A stretch of DNA of 64,000 nucleotides from NCBI RefSeq assembly GCF_004801255.1, contig NZ_CP036295.1:681001-745000 (forward strand), read 5' to 3'. Shown in pieces: positions 43,638 through 53,211 of the stretch (within the stretch, counting starts at the first letter, position 1; the number at the start of each line of letters is the position of its first letter). This DNA is from Desulfovibrio desulfuricans. Lineage in GTDB: Bacteria; Desulfobacterota; Desulfovibrionia; Desulfovibrionales; Desulfovibrionaceae. A model generated the notes under the pieces. That model saw nothing but the letters and a program-made list of their open reading frames with translations. It made no database searches and had not been told where the DNA came from. A program made the translations under genes and the position numbers.

Positions 43638-43949
43638 GGGGCGGATTCCTCGGTCTACCTGGCGGAGGGCGACGCTGCCATTTGTTATTGTTCGCGTATG
43701 GGACCGCAGGGCATGGGAATGCCGTAACCGGCAGATTCGCGCCTTACGTCATATTGGAATATTGAATATAGGGTTTTAGACGGCAGAAAGTCAAACGTCC
43801 TGGCCGTCAATGACATGGACAGACCAATACCTGTCAGGCGTGCGCCGGGCCGGAGGTTTGGATGCCGGCGGGGATGCGGTTTAGCGCCCCCCCCGACTGC
43901 CTGCGGCGCAGTGCCGGTCGGGCCGTCGGGGGGGCTTGCATCGGAGAGT
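43638..43949. other. Intergenic region between EAL and aminotransferase genes
   Basis: 312 bp without a gene. It holds the EAL promoter (AT-rich stretch around 43760, AATATTGAATATA) and at 43883-43938 a long C-run/G-run hairpin, GCCCCCCCCGAC and GTCGGGGGGGC, probably the aminotransferase terminator. Confidence 0.5.
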
Positions 43950-45056
43950 TTACAGGCAGGCGGCTACAGCCGTCACAAGACTGTCTATGGCTTTTTCGCG
44001 GGCGCCTTCGCCCATGACGCCGACGCGCAGAACCTTTCCGCCCAGCGCGCCAAGGCCGCCAGCTACTTCAATCTTGTGTTCGCTGCGCAGGCGGGCGCGC
44101 AGGGCGTTGGCATCCACGCCGTCTGGCGGCACAAAAAGGTTTACCTGCGGGGCGGCCCCTTCTGTTACATAGGGTTTGAAGCCGAGTTTGCCCATGCCCC
44201 GCTTGAGACGCTCGTGCATGGCCTGATGCCGCGTAAACGAAGCTTCGAGACCCTCGGCCAGCAGATTGTCCAGAGCCTGATGCAGGCCGTAGTACATATT
44301 GATGGGCGCGGTATGATGATAGGTGCGGGGCGTGCCCTCCCAGTATTTGCGGATAAGGGTCACATCCAGATACCAGTTGGGAACTTTGGTTTTGCGCCGG
44401 GCCATGGCCTCCATGGCCGCTTCGGAAAACGAGGCGGGCGCAAGGCCGGGAGGGGTGGAAAGGCATTTTTGCGAGCCGCTGTAAAAAGCGTCGATGCCCC
44501 ATTCGTCCACCCGTACGTCCACACCGCCAAGCCCCGCCACGCTGTCTACCAAAAACAGGGTGTCGCTGTTTTTAACCAGCGCGCCAAGCTCGCCCACTGG
44601 ATTGTTTACACCAGTGGATGTTTCGGCATGTACTACGGCTAATATCTTGTAATTTTTTTGTTTCAGCTGTTTTTTTACGGCTTCTACAGAAATGGGAACG
44701 CCCCATGGGCAATCCACTGTATCCACCAGAGCGCCCAGGCGCGAGGCCACCTCGACCATGCGCGAGCAGAACAGGCCGTTGTTGACAATAAGTACCGGGT
44801 CGCCAGGTTCTACCAGGTTGACAAAGCAGGCTTCCATGCCGGCGGAGCCTGTGCCGGAAATGGGAAATGTTACGGCGTTGCGCGTTTTGCACACGGCGCG
44901 CAGCTGATCCTGCAATGCATCCATCACCTTGATGCAGTCGGGGTCAAGATGCCCCAGAGTCGGCAGGCTCATGGCTTCAAGCACGTTGGGGGCTACCGGG
45001 CTGGGGCCGGGGGCCATCAGAAGCACATGGTCCAGTTTTCCAAAAACCGTGGTCAT
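43950..45056 (-). CDS. Alanine-glyoxylate-type aminotransferase (class V)
   Basis: 368 residues with the AGXT layout: 'LLMAPGPSPVAPNVLEAMSLPTLGHLDPD', 'FPISGTGSAGMEACFVNLVEPGD', 'VVHAETSTGVNNPV', 'FLVDSVAGLGGVDVRVDEWGIDAFYSGSQKCLSTPPG' with PLP lysine K197, 'PRTYHHTAPINMYYGLHQAL', and 'GGLGALGGKVLRVGVMGEGA'. It transfers the amino group of alanine (or serine) to glyoxylate (or pyruvate). PhnW, 2-aminoethylphosphonate aminotransferase, is in the same fold family; the sequence looks nearer AGXT. The start at 45056 has CAGGAGATTGTCATG. It is divergent from the ABC transporter operon. Confidence 0.9.
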   Translation of the reverse strand: MTTVFGKLDHVLLMAPGPSPVAPNVLEAMSLPTLGHLDPDCIKVMDALQDQLRAVCKTRNAVTFPISGTGSAGMEACFVNLVEPGDPVLIVNNGLFCSRMVEVASRLGALVDTVDCPWGVPISVEAVKKQLKQKNYKILAVVHAETSTGVNNPVGELGALVKNSDTLFLVDSVAGLGGVDVRVDEWGIDAFYSGSQKCLSTPPGLAPASFSEAAMEAMARRKTKVPNWYLDVTLIRKYWEGTPRTYHHTAPINMYYGLHQALDNLLAEGLEASFTRHQAMHERLKRGMGKLGFKPYVTEGAAPQVNLFVPPDGVDANALRARLRSEHKIEVAGGLGALGGKVLRVGVMGEGAREKAIDSLVTAVAACL

Positions 45057-45334
45057 GACAATCTCCTGGTTTACGTGAGGGAACCGCACGTAACAGCTCC
45101 TTGCCGGGCGCTTGCTGCAACGGCGGATAAAGCACCGTAGCACGCATATTACTGATCTGAAACAGTGCGGCAACTCGCTTGCCCGACAGCGTACTGGCGG
45201 TCGCGTGCACGGAACAAAACGCATTGTATTCATGGCGTGCATTCGCTACCTTTAAGAAAAATTCCGACAGCATGTGGCAGATAGCCGGAATTTGGCTGTG
45301 TTTTATGAATACTTTCAAACGGAGCGAGTGACAG

Positions 45335-46324
45335 ATGAAACGCATTACCACTCTTATTTTTGCTGCCGTCTTTTTGGCGGCCTCGGCATTTTCGGCTTTT
45401 GCCGCTGAAAAGCTCGTGGTTTACACCTCCATGAAAGAATCGATCATTGGTTCTCTCAAAGAGGCCTTTGTCAAAAAATATCCTGATATAGCTATGGATT
45501 ACCAGTCTGCTGGCGCGGGCAAGCTCATGGCCAAAATTGCCACCGAGCGTCAGTCGGGCAAGATTATGGCCGACATTATCTGGACCAGCGAAGTGCCGGA
45601 CTTTTTTAACATGAAGGCTGAGGGGATTCTGGAAAAATACGAATCGCCCGAGTTGAAGAATGTCATCAATCCCTTCTCCGACTTTGACGGATCGTTTACC
45701 GCCATCCGGCTGGGCACGCTGGGCATTGCCTACAACAAGCGTCACGTCAAGGAGGCTCCCACCCAGTGGAGCGACATGATGAAGCCAGAATTCAAAAAGG
45801 CCTTTGGCATCGCCAACCCGGCGCTCTCCGGCACGTCGTACATGAGCATTCAGCTGCTGGTGGACAAGTTTGGCTGGCAATACATCGAAAACGTGCACAA
45901 AAACGGCGCGCGCATGGGCAAGGGCTCTGGTCAGGTCATCGACGACACCGCCTCTGGCGACCTTTTGGCCTGCATCGGCGTAGACTATATTGTGAACGAT
46001 AAAATCAAGAAGGGCGCTGATCTTGCTCTGGTGTACCCGCCAGAGATGCTGGTTATCCCCAGCCCCGCAGCGATATTCAAGGGCACGCCCAACCTGGACG
46101 CCGCCAAAAAATTTGTGGATTTTTTGCTGTCTGAAGAAGGGCAGAAAATTCTGGCCGGTCAGGGAACCCTGCCTGTGCGCAAAGGTATCGTGCCCCCGGC
46201 GGAATTTGGCCTGCCCACCAGCGAGCAAGCCTTTGAACGCGGCATCAAAATTGATTACCAGCATATTTTGAGCGAAAAAGAATCCACTGTTAAAAAATTT
46301 ACCGATATTATGATGTCGAAATAG
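45335..46324 (+). CDS. ABC importer substrate-binding protein, AfuA/Fbp type
   Basis: 329 residues. The signal peptide MKRITTLIFAAVFLAASAFSAFA is followed by 'EKLVVYTSMKESIIGSLKEAFVKKYPDIAMDYQSAGAGKLMAKI', the family 1 extracellular solute fold, and 'ASGDLLACIGVDYIVNDKI'. Ferric-binding relatives have an adjacent tyrosine pair for iron; I see only one Tyr (GVDYIV), so iron is doubtful. Related proteins bind 2-aminoethylphosphonate, phosphate sugars, or thiamine. It leads the operon of two ATPases and a permease. Confidence 0.88.
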   Translation: MKRITTLIFAAVFLAASAFSAFAAEKLVVYTSMKESIIGSLKEAFVKKYPDIAMDYQSAGAGKLMAKIATERQSGKIMADIIWTSEVPDFFNMKAEGILEKYESPELKNVINPFSDFDGSFTAIRLGTLGIAYNKRHVKEAPTQWSDMMKPEFKKAFGIANPALSGTSYMSIQLLVDKFGWQYIENVHKNGARMGKGSGQVIDDTASGDLLACIGVDYIVNDKIKKGADLALVYPPEMLVIPSPAAIFKGTPNLDAAKKFVDFLLSEEGQKILAGQGTLPVRKGIVPPAEFGLPTSEQAFERGIKIDYQHILSEKESTVKKFTDIMMSK

Positions 46325-46463
46325 CGACAGCAGTGTTGCAATTCTGCGTCTCTCTCCGGCTGACAGAAGGCGGAGGCGGCGGGGACAATTTTAGCGTCGC
46401 GCGGGCATGGCGGTTTGCGGCAGGCTGCCGACATGCCCGCGCACAGCGCAAGCGGGAAATTTC

Positions 46464-47519
46464 ATGGCGGAAATACTTCTTGAGAGCATATCAAAATCGT
46501 TTGGCGACCATGCCGTGCTCAGGGATTTGTCCCTCGCGGTGCGAGACGGCGAATGTTTTACCCTCATCGGGCCCTCGGGGTGCGGCAAAACCGTGCTGTT
46601 GCGCATCATGGCTGGCTTTGAAACCCTTGATGCGGGCCGCATGAGCATTGGCGGCGAGTTGGTGGCCGACGCGCAGAGCGGCACGGCGTTGCCGCCGGAA
46701 CAGCGCAGCCTTGGCGTGGTTTTTCAGGACTATGCCGTGTGGCCGCACATGACGGTGCGCGAAAATGTGGGCTACCCACTCAAGATAGCCCGGCGCAACC
46801 CTGCCGAAGCTGCGGCCCTGGTGCAGAAAAGCATAGACGACGTAAACCTCTCCGGCATGGAAGACCGCCTGCCCTCGCAGCTTTCTGGCGGGCAGCAGCA
46901 GCGGGTTGCCCTGGCGCGTGCGCTGGTGGCCCAACCCAGCCTGTTGCTGCTGGACGAACCGCTGAACAACCTTGATGCCAACCTGCGCGAAGAAATGCGC
47001 TTCGAAATCAAGGCGTTGCAAAAAAATCTCGGCGTCACCATCCTGTACGTCACCCACGATCAGGAAATAGCGCTGGCGATTTCTGACCGCATGGCCCTGC
47101 TGGACGAGCAGGGGGCCATACGCCAGGTGGGCACGCCGGAAGAGCTGTTTTCCGCCCCGGCGGACGAGTATGTTTTTTCTTTTTTGGGTATGAGCAATTT
47201 TTTGCGGGTGCGGGTAGACGGTGGGCTTGCGGATCTTGAGGGGCAGGGGTTCCCCCTGTCGCCCCCGGCCGGGCTGACGGGCGCGGCGCGCGTGGGCTTT
47301 CGTCCGTCTGACGTGATTCTGCGTCGCGGTGGCGATGGCTTGCGGGCTACGGTGCACCGCGCCAGCTTTTTGGGCGCGTTTACCGATTATCAGCTGGACG
47401 TATGCGGCCAGCGGGTGCGCACGGCGGTGGATACGCACGAGGCTCTGGCCCGTGATCTGCTGCTGGCGGAGGGCGATGACTGCGTCATCAGCCTGCGCGG
47501 CGCGCATTGGTTCAGTTAG
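46464..47519 (+). CDS. ABC importer ATPase 1
   Basis: 351 residues: ABC domain with Walker A GPSGCGKTVLLR, Q-loop VVFQDYAVWPHMT, signature LSGGQQQRVALARAL, Walker B LLLLDEPLNNLD and H-loop YVTHDQ, then a TOBE-type C-terminal domain (about 240-351). It is the motor of the importer encoded here. The start at 46464 (MAEILLES) follows AGCGGGAAATTTCATG. It is close to the second ATPase, 49343, with the shared REEMRFEIK stretch, so the pair arose by duplication. Confidence 0.9.
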   Translation: MAEILLESISKSFGDHAVLRDLSLAVRDGECFTLIGPSGCGKTVLLRIMAGFETLDAGRMSIGGELVADAQSGTALPPEQRSLGVVFQDYAVWPHMTVRENVGYPLKIARRNPAEAAALVQKSIDDVNLSGMEDRLPSQLSGGQQQRVALARALVAQPSLLLLDEPLNNLDANLREEMRFEIKALQKNLGVTILYVTHDQEIALAISDRMALLDEQGAIRQVGTPEELFSAPADEYVFSFLGMSNFLRVRVDGGLADLEGQGFPLSPPAGLTGAARVGFRPSDVILRRGGDGLRATVHRASFLGAFTDYQLDVCGQRVRTAVDTHEALARDLLLAEGDDCVISLRGAHWFS

Positions 47520-47648
47520 CTGGTTATGCGGTTGCCGGACCGGGCATTGCCCGTTCGACGGTGCAGCGCCGGTGCAGCGCAGCCGCTGTGCAAGCTCTAG
47601 CCGCCTGGCAGGGCGGTGGGCGGTTTACTCCAAATTGGGCGGTCAGAT

Positions 47649-49340
47649 ATGCAAGCAGTAAAACAAAAGCGCTCCTGGGGCGTGGCGGAAGTTATTTTGC
47701 TTTTGTCCATCGCCATTCTTGTGATTGTGGTTGTTGTTCCGGTTGCGCTTATTTTTTTCAACGCCTTTTTTGTCAACGGACAGTTTAATGCGGCTGACCT
47801 GGTAAAAACCCTCAGCGAAGGGGAAACCTATCAGGCCCTGATGAACTCGCTGTTTATCGCCAGCGGCGTGACCCTGTGCGCCACGGCTGTGGGCACATTT
47901 TTTGCCTGGCTGGTGACCCGCACGGACATCCCCTACAAGGGATTCATGAAGAGCATGTTTCTTGTGCCCTTCATGCTGCCCTCGTTTATCGGCGCACTGG
48001 CCTGGAAGATGCTGCTCTCGCCGCGCGCGGGCTACATCAACAGGCTCTGGCGCGACATGACCGGCGCGGAAGACGCCCTGTTCAATATTTTTTCGTACGC
48101 GGGCATCATTTGCATCGAAACCATGTATCTTTTCCCCTTTGTGTTCATCCAGGTGTGCGGGGCGCTTGAGCGTATGGACCCCACGCTGGAGGAATCGGCC
48201 CGTATTTCGGGCGCGGGGCTGTTCACCATCACCCGCAAGATAACCCTGCCCCTGGTGCTGCCCAGCATCCTTTCGGGCGCGCTGCTCATCATGCTGTACT
48301 CCATGGCGCACTTTGGCACTGTGGCCGTGCTGGGCATAGAGGTGGGCATCTATAACATACCCACGCTCATTTACGAGCGTATTCACGAGAGCGCGGGCAG
48401 CTTTGCCTCCATACGCACAGGCACGGTGCTGGCTTCGGTGCTGGTGGTAACGGCTGCCCTGATCATCTGGCTGCAGCGCAAGGTGCTGGGCTCTGGCAAG
48501 TACCAGATCATCGGCGGCAAGAGTTTTCGCCCCATGGAGCTTAAGCTGCGCGGCCTGCGCACGCCGCTGTTTGCCTTTTGCCTGCTGTACATTGCCATTA
48601 CCATTGTGCTGCCCACGGTGACGATCTTTCTTGTGGGCGGGCTCAAAACCTACGGCGTGCCCATTACCTGGGAGAACCTCTCGCTCGACAACTATAAATA
48701 TGTGCTCTTTGAATGGGATCAAACCCAGCAGGCCATCAAAAACAGCATCGGACTGGGGCTGGCCGCAGCTACCATAACCATGTTCGCGGGCGTGATGATC
48801 TCGTACGTCATTGTAAAAATGCGGGTGCGGGGCAAGGGCATCCTGGAATTTCTGGGCATGCTGCCTTTTTCCGTCCCCGGTTCGGTCATCGCCCTGGGCG
48901 TTATCCTGGCCTGGAGCGGGCGCTTTGGGGTCAACCTTTACAACACCATATGGATTATCCTTATCGCCTACATCGCGCGGTACATGGCCTTTTCACTCAA
49001 GGCCAACTCGGCCGCGCTTGAGCAGGTGCACGACTCGCTGGTGGAGGCGGCCCGCGCCTGCGGCGCGAGCATGTGGCAGGCCCTGCGCGATATTGTGCTG
49101 CCCCTGGTGCGGCCCGGCATGGTGGCGGCATTTTTTCTCATCTTTTTGCCAGCCCTGCGCGAGCTGACTGTTTCGGTCATGCTGTACGGCACAACAAGCC
49201 GCACCATCGGCGTTGCCATCTATACGCTCAACGAAGACGGCGAAACCGTGACCTCGGCGGCGCTGGCAGGCGTTGCGCTTATCCTTATTGTTACCGGCCA
49301 GAGCATCATCAATCACTTTGCCAAGTCCAGGCAGGCCTGA
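47649..49340 (+). CDS. ABC importer permease, two fused permease halves
   Basis: 563 residues with about twelve membrane helices, two BPD_transp_1 halves fused. EAA loops: 'EESARISGAGLFTITRKITLPLVLPS' in the first half and 'VEAARACGASMWQALRDIVLPLVRPG' in the second. Such fused permeases serve Fe(III)/thiamine/2-aminoethylphosphonate-type importers. The start at 47649 (MQAVKQKRSWGVAEV) has a weak GGGCGGT. Two bases separate its stop from the second ATPase. Confidence 0.9.
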   Translation: MQAVKQKRSWGVAEVILLLSIAILVIVVVVPVALIFFNAFFVNGQFNAADLVKTLSEGETYQALMNSLFIASGVTLCATAVGTFFAWLVTRTDIPYKGFMKSMFLVPFMLPSFIGALAWKMLLSPRAGYINRLWRDMTGAEDALFNIFSYAGIICIETMYLFPFVFIQVCGALERMDPTLEESARISGAGLFTITRKITLPLVLPSILSGALLIMLYSMAHFGTVAVLGIEVGIYNIPTLIYERIHESAGSFASIRTGTVLASVLVVTAALIIWLQRKVLGSGKYQIIGGKSFRPMELKLRGLRTPLFAFCLLYIAITIVLPTVTIFLVGGLKTYGVPITWENLSLDNYKYVLFEWDQTQQAIKNSIGLGLAAATITMFAGVMISYVIVKMRVRGKGILEFLGMLPFSVPGSVIALGVILAWSGRFGVNLYNTIWIILIAYIARYMAFSLKANSAALEQVHDSLVEAARACGASMWQALRDIVLPLVRPGMVAAFFLIFLPALRELTVSVMLYGTTSRTIGVAIYTLNEDGETVTSAALAGVALILIVTGQSIINHFAKSRQA

Positions 49341-49342
49341 TC

Positions 49343-50404
49343 ATGTCCATCTCACTGAGCAATGTTACCAAGTATTTTTGCAAGGTTAAGGCTGTTTCTT
49401 CCCTGAACCTCGAGATCGGCGACGGCGAATGCTTTTCCATGCTGGGCCCGTCTGGCTGCGGCAAAACCACTACGCTGCGCATGGTGGCTGGTTTTGAAGA
49501 TCTGGACGAAGGCGAGATCAGCGTCAACGGCAAGCTGCTTTCGTCCGGCAGCAAAAAATATTATCTGCCGCCAGAAAAACGCGATTTCGGCATGGTTTTT
49601 CAGGCTTTTGCCGTGTGGCCGCACATGAGCGTGTACGAAAATGTGGCCTTTCCCCTGCGCATCAAAAAAGTCGGCGCGACAGAGCTGCACAAACGCACCA
49701 CTGAGGCCCTGCAGCACACCAATCTGCTTGAGGTGGCGCAAAAAAGCCCGGCGGACCTCTCCGGCGGCGGCAAGCAGCGCGTGGCCCTGGCCAGGGCGCT
49801 GGCCATCAACCCCTCAGTCATGCTGCTGGACGAGCCGCTCTCAAGCCTTGACCCGCATCTGCGCGAAGAAATGCGCTTTGAAATCAAGGAACTGCAAAAG
49901 ATTTACGGGTTTTCCATCATGTACGTCACCCACGACCAGTCGGAAGCCATGGCGCTTTCTGACCGCATTCTGGTGATGAAAAACGGCGTAGCGCAGCAGG
50001 TTGCCTCGCCGCTGGAGGTCTATACCCGGCCAGCCAACCGCTTTGTATTCAGCTTTATCGGGCTTTCAAATTTTACGGAAATGTCGGTTACGGCTACCCA
50101 CATGCAGCTTGACGGCGTGAGCGCGATTTATCCTGCCGGGTGCGCGCCTGATGCTGCCATCGTGCAGGCCGGGCGGGGCATTGTTGCCAGCAGACCCAAC
50201 GAAATTGACTTTACCGACGAGGGCGGAGTGCCGGGGGTCGTGGAGCGGCGTACGTTTTTGGGCGAGCAGCTTGACTATCAGGTGCGGGTGGGCGAGCAGA
50301 GCGTGCGCGTACAAAAGGGGCGCTATGACCGGGGCCCGCAGCAGGGTGAAAACTGCCGCCTGCATTTTTTGAAACCGTTGTGGTTCCCCGTGGGCGAGCA
50401 GTAG
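49343..50404 (+). CDS. ABC importer ATPase 2
   Basis: 353 residues: Walker A GPSGCGKTTTLR, Q-loop MVFQAFAVWPHMS, signature DLSGGGKQRVALARAL, Walker B VMLLDEPLSSLD, H-loop YVTHDQ, and a TOBE domain. The signature reads SGGGKQ where most have SGGQQQ. The gene starts two bases after the permease stop, so it is translationally coupled. Together with the upstream ATPase it would make a heterodimer below the single fused permease. Confidence 0.9.
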   Translation: MSISLSNVTKYFCKVKAVSSLNLEIGDGECFSMLGPSGCGKTTTLRMVAGFEDLDEGEISVNGKLLSSGSKKYYLPPEKRDFGMVFQAFAVWPHMSVYENVAFPLRIKKVGATELHKRTTEALQHTNLLEVAQKSPADLSGGGKQRVALARALAINPSVMLLDEPLSSLDPHLREEMRFEIKELQKIYGFSIMYVTHDQSEAMALSDRILVMKNGVAQQVASPLEVYTRPANRFVFSFIGLSNFTEMSVTATHMQLDGVSAIYPAGCAPDAAIVQAGRGIVASRPNEIDFTDEGGVPGVVERRTFLGEQLDYQVRVGEQSVRVQKGRYDRGPQQGENCRLHFLKPLWFPVGEQ

Positions 50405-50441
50405 CCAACCAGGATGAAATGTTGACGTTTGCCACTAAGGC

Positions 50442-50486
50442 GGCCATGCGAAACATCCGGCGTTTCGCATGGCCATTTTATTTTGC
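50442..50486 (+). terminator. Terminator of the ABC importer operon
   Basis: GGCCATGCGAAAC (50442-50454) pairs with GTTTCGCATGGCC (50462-50474), followed by ATTTTATTTT. Confidence 0.85.
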
Positions 50487-50870
50487 GGCAGTGCATTCAT
50501 CGCTTTTTTTACGCTGCCGGGTACCGTGTGGCTGGTACCCTTGGTGGGGGTGAAAAAAATTTTAACCAGCAGGCTCTCGACATGTTGTGCGCCAGCAGTG
50601 CGGAATTTAGGGCGTTAGGCGTGTATTTTGTGCTTGTGACAGCCATGTGACAAAAATTTTTTTTGAGTCTAAAGTTTTTTTAACCATCTATAATATAAGC
50701 ATATACAATTTTGTAAGCCAAAATTGCCTGTTTTGGGTAAAAATTTTTGCACGATAGGGCTTGCATTGTGTTTAGGCCTTCCATATATTTGCCCCGAAGC
50801 GGGAAACCGCTCCACAGGCGTTTATATGAAACCATAGTCCCAAGCGGGGCAAAAGAAAGGAAGGATAACC
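50487..50870 (+). promoter_or_regulatory. Porin promoter and structured 5' leader
   Basis: Bases 50650-50720 are AT-rich, with TATAAT at 50689-50694 as the best -10 candidate (no ideal -35 at 17 bp). The leader ends with TTTGCCCCG (50788-50796) pairing with CGGGGCAAA (50845-50853) right before the AAGGAAGG ribosome site, and inside it GCGG-GAAA-CCGC (50799-50810), a GNRA tetraloop. This suggests a stabilised mRNA leader. Confidence 0.6.
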
Positions 50871-52439
50871 ATGAAAAAGATCGCTACTCTTCTGTTGGCG
50901 GCCGGACTTGTGTTCGGTGTTGCCACGGGCGCCAGCGCCATCGACTTCAAGGCCAAGGGCCAGTGGATCATGAGCTTTGACTACGGCCAGAACGGCGGCT
51001 TCACCGGCGGCGCCGGTACCACCGGTTTCGACGGTGCGCGTCGCACCCAGGGCTACCAGAGCGAAGACCAGTTTGAAGCCAAACAGCGCGTGCGCTTGCA
51101 GTTGGACGCCGTGGCTTCTGAAGCCCTGTCCGGCACCGTGTTCTTTGAAATGGGCGACCAGACCTGGGGCCGTTCCAGCCAGGGCGGCTCTCTCGGCACT
51201 GACGGCAACAACGTTGTCGAAGTGAAGAACGCCTACATCGACTGGATCGTTCCCCAGACCGACCTGAAGTTCCGCATGGGCATTCAGGGCGTGGCGCTGC
51301 CCAGCTTCACCACCAAGGCAAGCAGCATTCTTGAAGACGACGTCGCTGCCGTGACCGCCTCCTACCAGTTCAACGAAACCGTTGGCGTAACCGCCATGTG
51401 GGCTCGTCCTTACAACGACAACTACACCACCACCAACAACGTCCGCAACAACTACATGGATAATGTGGACCTGTTTGCCCTGCTGGTGCCCATGACCTTC
51501 GACGGCGTGAAAGTTACCCCCTGGGCCATGTACGGCGCCATGGGTCCCAACGCTTTCCGTAACAACAACGGTCAGTACTTTGGCAACACCGGTACCGTCG
51601 GCAACGCTGGTAACTGGATTGCTTCTGGCATGGTTCCCGTGGGCGGCGCCCTGCACAAGAACGGCACCTCTGACAACGCTCACCGTCTGACCGGCTACGG
51701 CAACGCCGTGTGGGCTGGCCTGACCGGCGAAGTGACCGCATTTGATCCCTTCCGCATCGCGTGGGATTTCAACTACGGTTCCGTTGCCTATGACAACAGC
51801 CGCCTGAACCGCGCTGGTTACCTCGGTTCTTTGCTGTTTGAATACAAGCTTGACTGGTCCATCCCCGGCTTGTACTTCTGGTACGGCTCTGGCGACGACA
51901 ACAACCCGGCCAACGGTTCCGAGCGTCTGCCTTCGCTGCACGCCAACGGCAACAATGACTTCTCCAACTTTGCTTTCAACGGCAACCCCTACATCGCCCG
52001 TGAAGCCATGCTCAGCGAAACCATGGCTGGCACCTGGGGTATCGGCGCCCGCTTGAAGGACATGAGCTTCATTGAAAACCTGAAGCACACCCTGCGCTTG
52101 AATGTCATGGGCGGCACCAACAGCACCTCCATGGCTCGCTACTTCTCCGGCGGCAGCCGTTACCCCGCTGCTTCCAACTCCGGTATCGCTGGCCCCAACA
52201 GCTTCGGCTCTGCTGGTATGGATCCCCTGTACCTGACCACCAACGACACCGCCATGGAAGTTGGCCTGACCAACACCTACAAGATGTACGACAACTTCAC
52301 CATCATGCTTGACGCTGCCTACATCGCCACCTGGCTTGACCAGTCCAAATCCGTGTGGGGTCACACCAACATGAACGGCCGTAACGACCAGGTTCGCGAT
52401 CCTTGGAACGTCAACCTGAGCTTCGTGTACTCCTTCTAA
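50871..52439 (+). CDS. Outer-membrane porin (Desulfovibrio homotrimeric type)
   Basis: 522 residues with a signal peptide MKKIATLLLAAGLVFGVATGASA and a C-terminal Phe (VNLSFVYSF), as required for insertion. The mature chain has alternating strands such as 'FDYGQNGGFTGGAGTTGF', 'AKQRVRLQLDAVASEALSGTVFFEMG', 'NAYIDWIVPQTDLKFRMGIQG' and aromatic girdles. Codon use differs from its neighbours, with strongly biased codons (AAC, GGC, TAC), as in a highly expressed gene. The start has AAGGAAGGATAACCATG. It is probably the main outer-membrane protein, for diffusion of small solutes. Confidence 0.93.
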   Translation: MKKIATLLLAAGLVFGVATGASAIDFKAKGQWIMSFDYGQNGGFTGGAGTTGFDGARRTQGYQSEDQFEAKQRVRLQLDAVASEALSGTVFFEMGDQTWGRSSQGGSLGTDGNNVVEVKNAYIDWIVPQTDLKFRMGIQGVALPSFTTKASSILEDDVAAVTASYQFNETVGVTAMWARPYNDNYTTTNNVRNNYMDNVDLFALLVPMTFDGVKVTPWAMYGAMGPNAFRNNNGQYFGNTGTVGNAGNWIASGMVPVGGALHKNGTSDNAHRLTGYGNAVWAGLTGEVTAFDPFRIAWDFNYGSVAYDNSRLNRAGYLGSLLFEYKLDWSIPGLYFWYGSGDDNNPANGSERLPSLHANGNNDFSNFAFNGNPYIAREAMLSETMAGTWGIGARLKDMSFIENLKHTLRLNVMGGTNSTSMARYFSGGSRYPAASNSGIAGPNSFGSAGMDPLYLTTNDTAMEVGLTNTYKMYDNFTIMLDAAYIATWLDQSKSVWGHTNMNGRNDQVRDPWNVNLSFVYSF

Positions 52440-52460
52440 GAGCACACCGGCCTAGTTTAT

Positions 52461-52494
52461 CAAAGGGGGAGCCTTCGGGTTCCCCCTTTTTTTG
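52461..52494 (+). terminator. Intrinsic terminator of the porin gene
   Basis: CAAAGGGGGA and TCCCCCTTTT pair around GCCTTCGGGT (UUCG loop), followed by a T run. Confidence 0.9.
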
Positions 52495-53211
52495 TGCTCC
52501 ACGAAATATCCTTTTGCCGGTGTCAGGGGCGGTGGCGCAGCCCGTCGACCGGAGGTTATACAGCGCGTTAAGCGGCTCCTGGCGTTTTTTGTCTCCAATG
52601 CGAGGTTCTCCCCGGGCGATGGAGCAATGCGGGCTGGGTCTGACCCATATTGCGTTGTGCTGATCGCGGCCTCGTGGTCTCTGCCGATTTTGGCCCTTGA
52701 ACAACGCTGCCCCCTGCCCCCAGCATCCACAGCCGCAGCGCAGTTGCCGCTGTATTCTCTGCGCGTTTGGCCTGCCGCCTGTCGATGGCTACCTTGACCT
52801 AGCCGGGCAACTTGTTGTCCATAGTGTTGGCCGTAGTTGCCTTGCGCCCAAGTAGTTCGTACCTGCTGCGGCTTGCGGCGACACGCAGCGAAGACGGTTG
52901 GGTTTGTGTATTATCTCGCTCCTGCTGCGATTTGCGGCGACACTCCATTGCACAATCAAATATTTTCTTGCGGGTTGGGTCGGGCGCACGCCTGTACGGC
53001 GCGCAAACAGCCGATAGTGGATGTCAGTCCCCGCTCTCTCAAGTCACGGGGATGATTTCGCTCCGCCTGCACTTTTGCGGCCGAGGCCAGAGCGTTGCAA
53101 TTTGGTTGTTGGCGCGCGGGCAAAGAAACGGCGCGCCCCGACACAGGGCACGCCGCAAATGCATTGCATGGGCGGCGTTGCTGCTCGCCCATGCGTTTTA
53201 TCGGGTAGTGT
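52495..53211. other. Region without a convincing gene, with a short repeat
   Basis: About 720 bp lying after the porin terminator and before the stop of hcp. Possible open frames are short and have no recognisable domain. A 23-bp unit, cctgctgcg-n2-ttgcggcgacac (21 of 23 identical), occurs at 52862-52884 and 52921-52943. Composition and the in-frame fragments on the minus strand look like a decayed sequence, but I cannot name a parent. Confidence 0.5.
52862..52943. repeat. Two copies of a 23-bp direct repeat
   Basis: Copies at 52862-52884 and 52921-52943, spaced 59 bp, differing at two positions. No flanking similarity is visible. Confidence 0.75.

Noticed and set aside
43950..45056. 2-aminoethylphosphonate aminotransferase (PhnW) for the class V aminotransferase
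   Set aside because: The motifs and the YHHT/GGLG blocks follow AGXT more closely; no phosphonatase gene is nearby.
50772..52445. A 557-residue antisense open frame opposite the porin gene
   Set aside because: It is longer than the porin but arises from the biased codons of that gene; no family features or ribosome site fit it.
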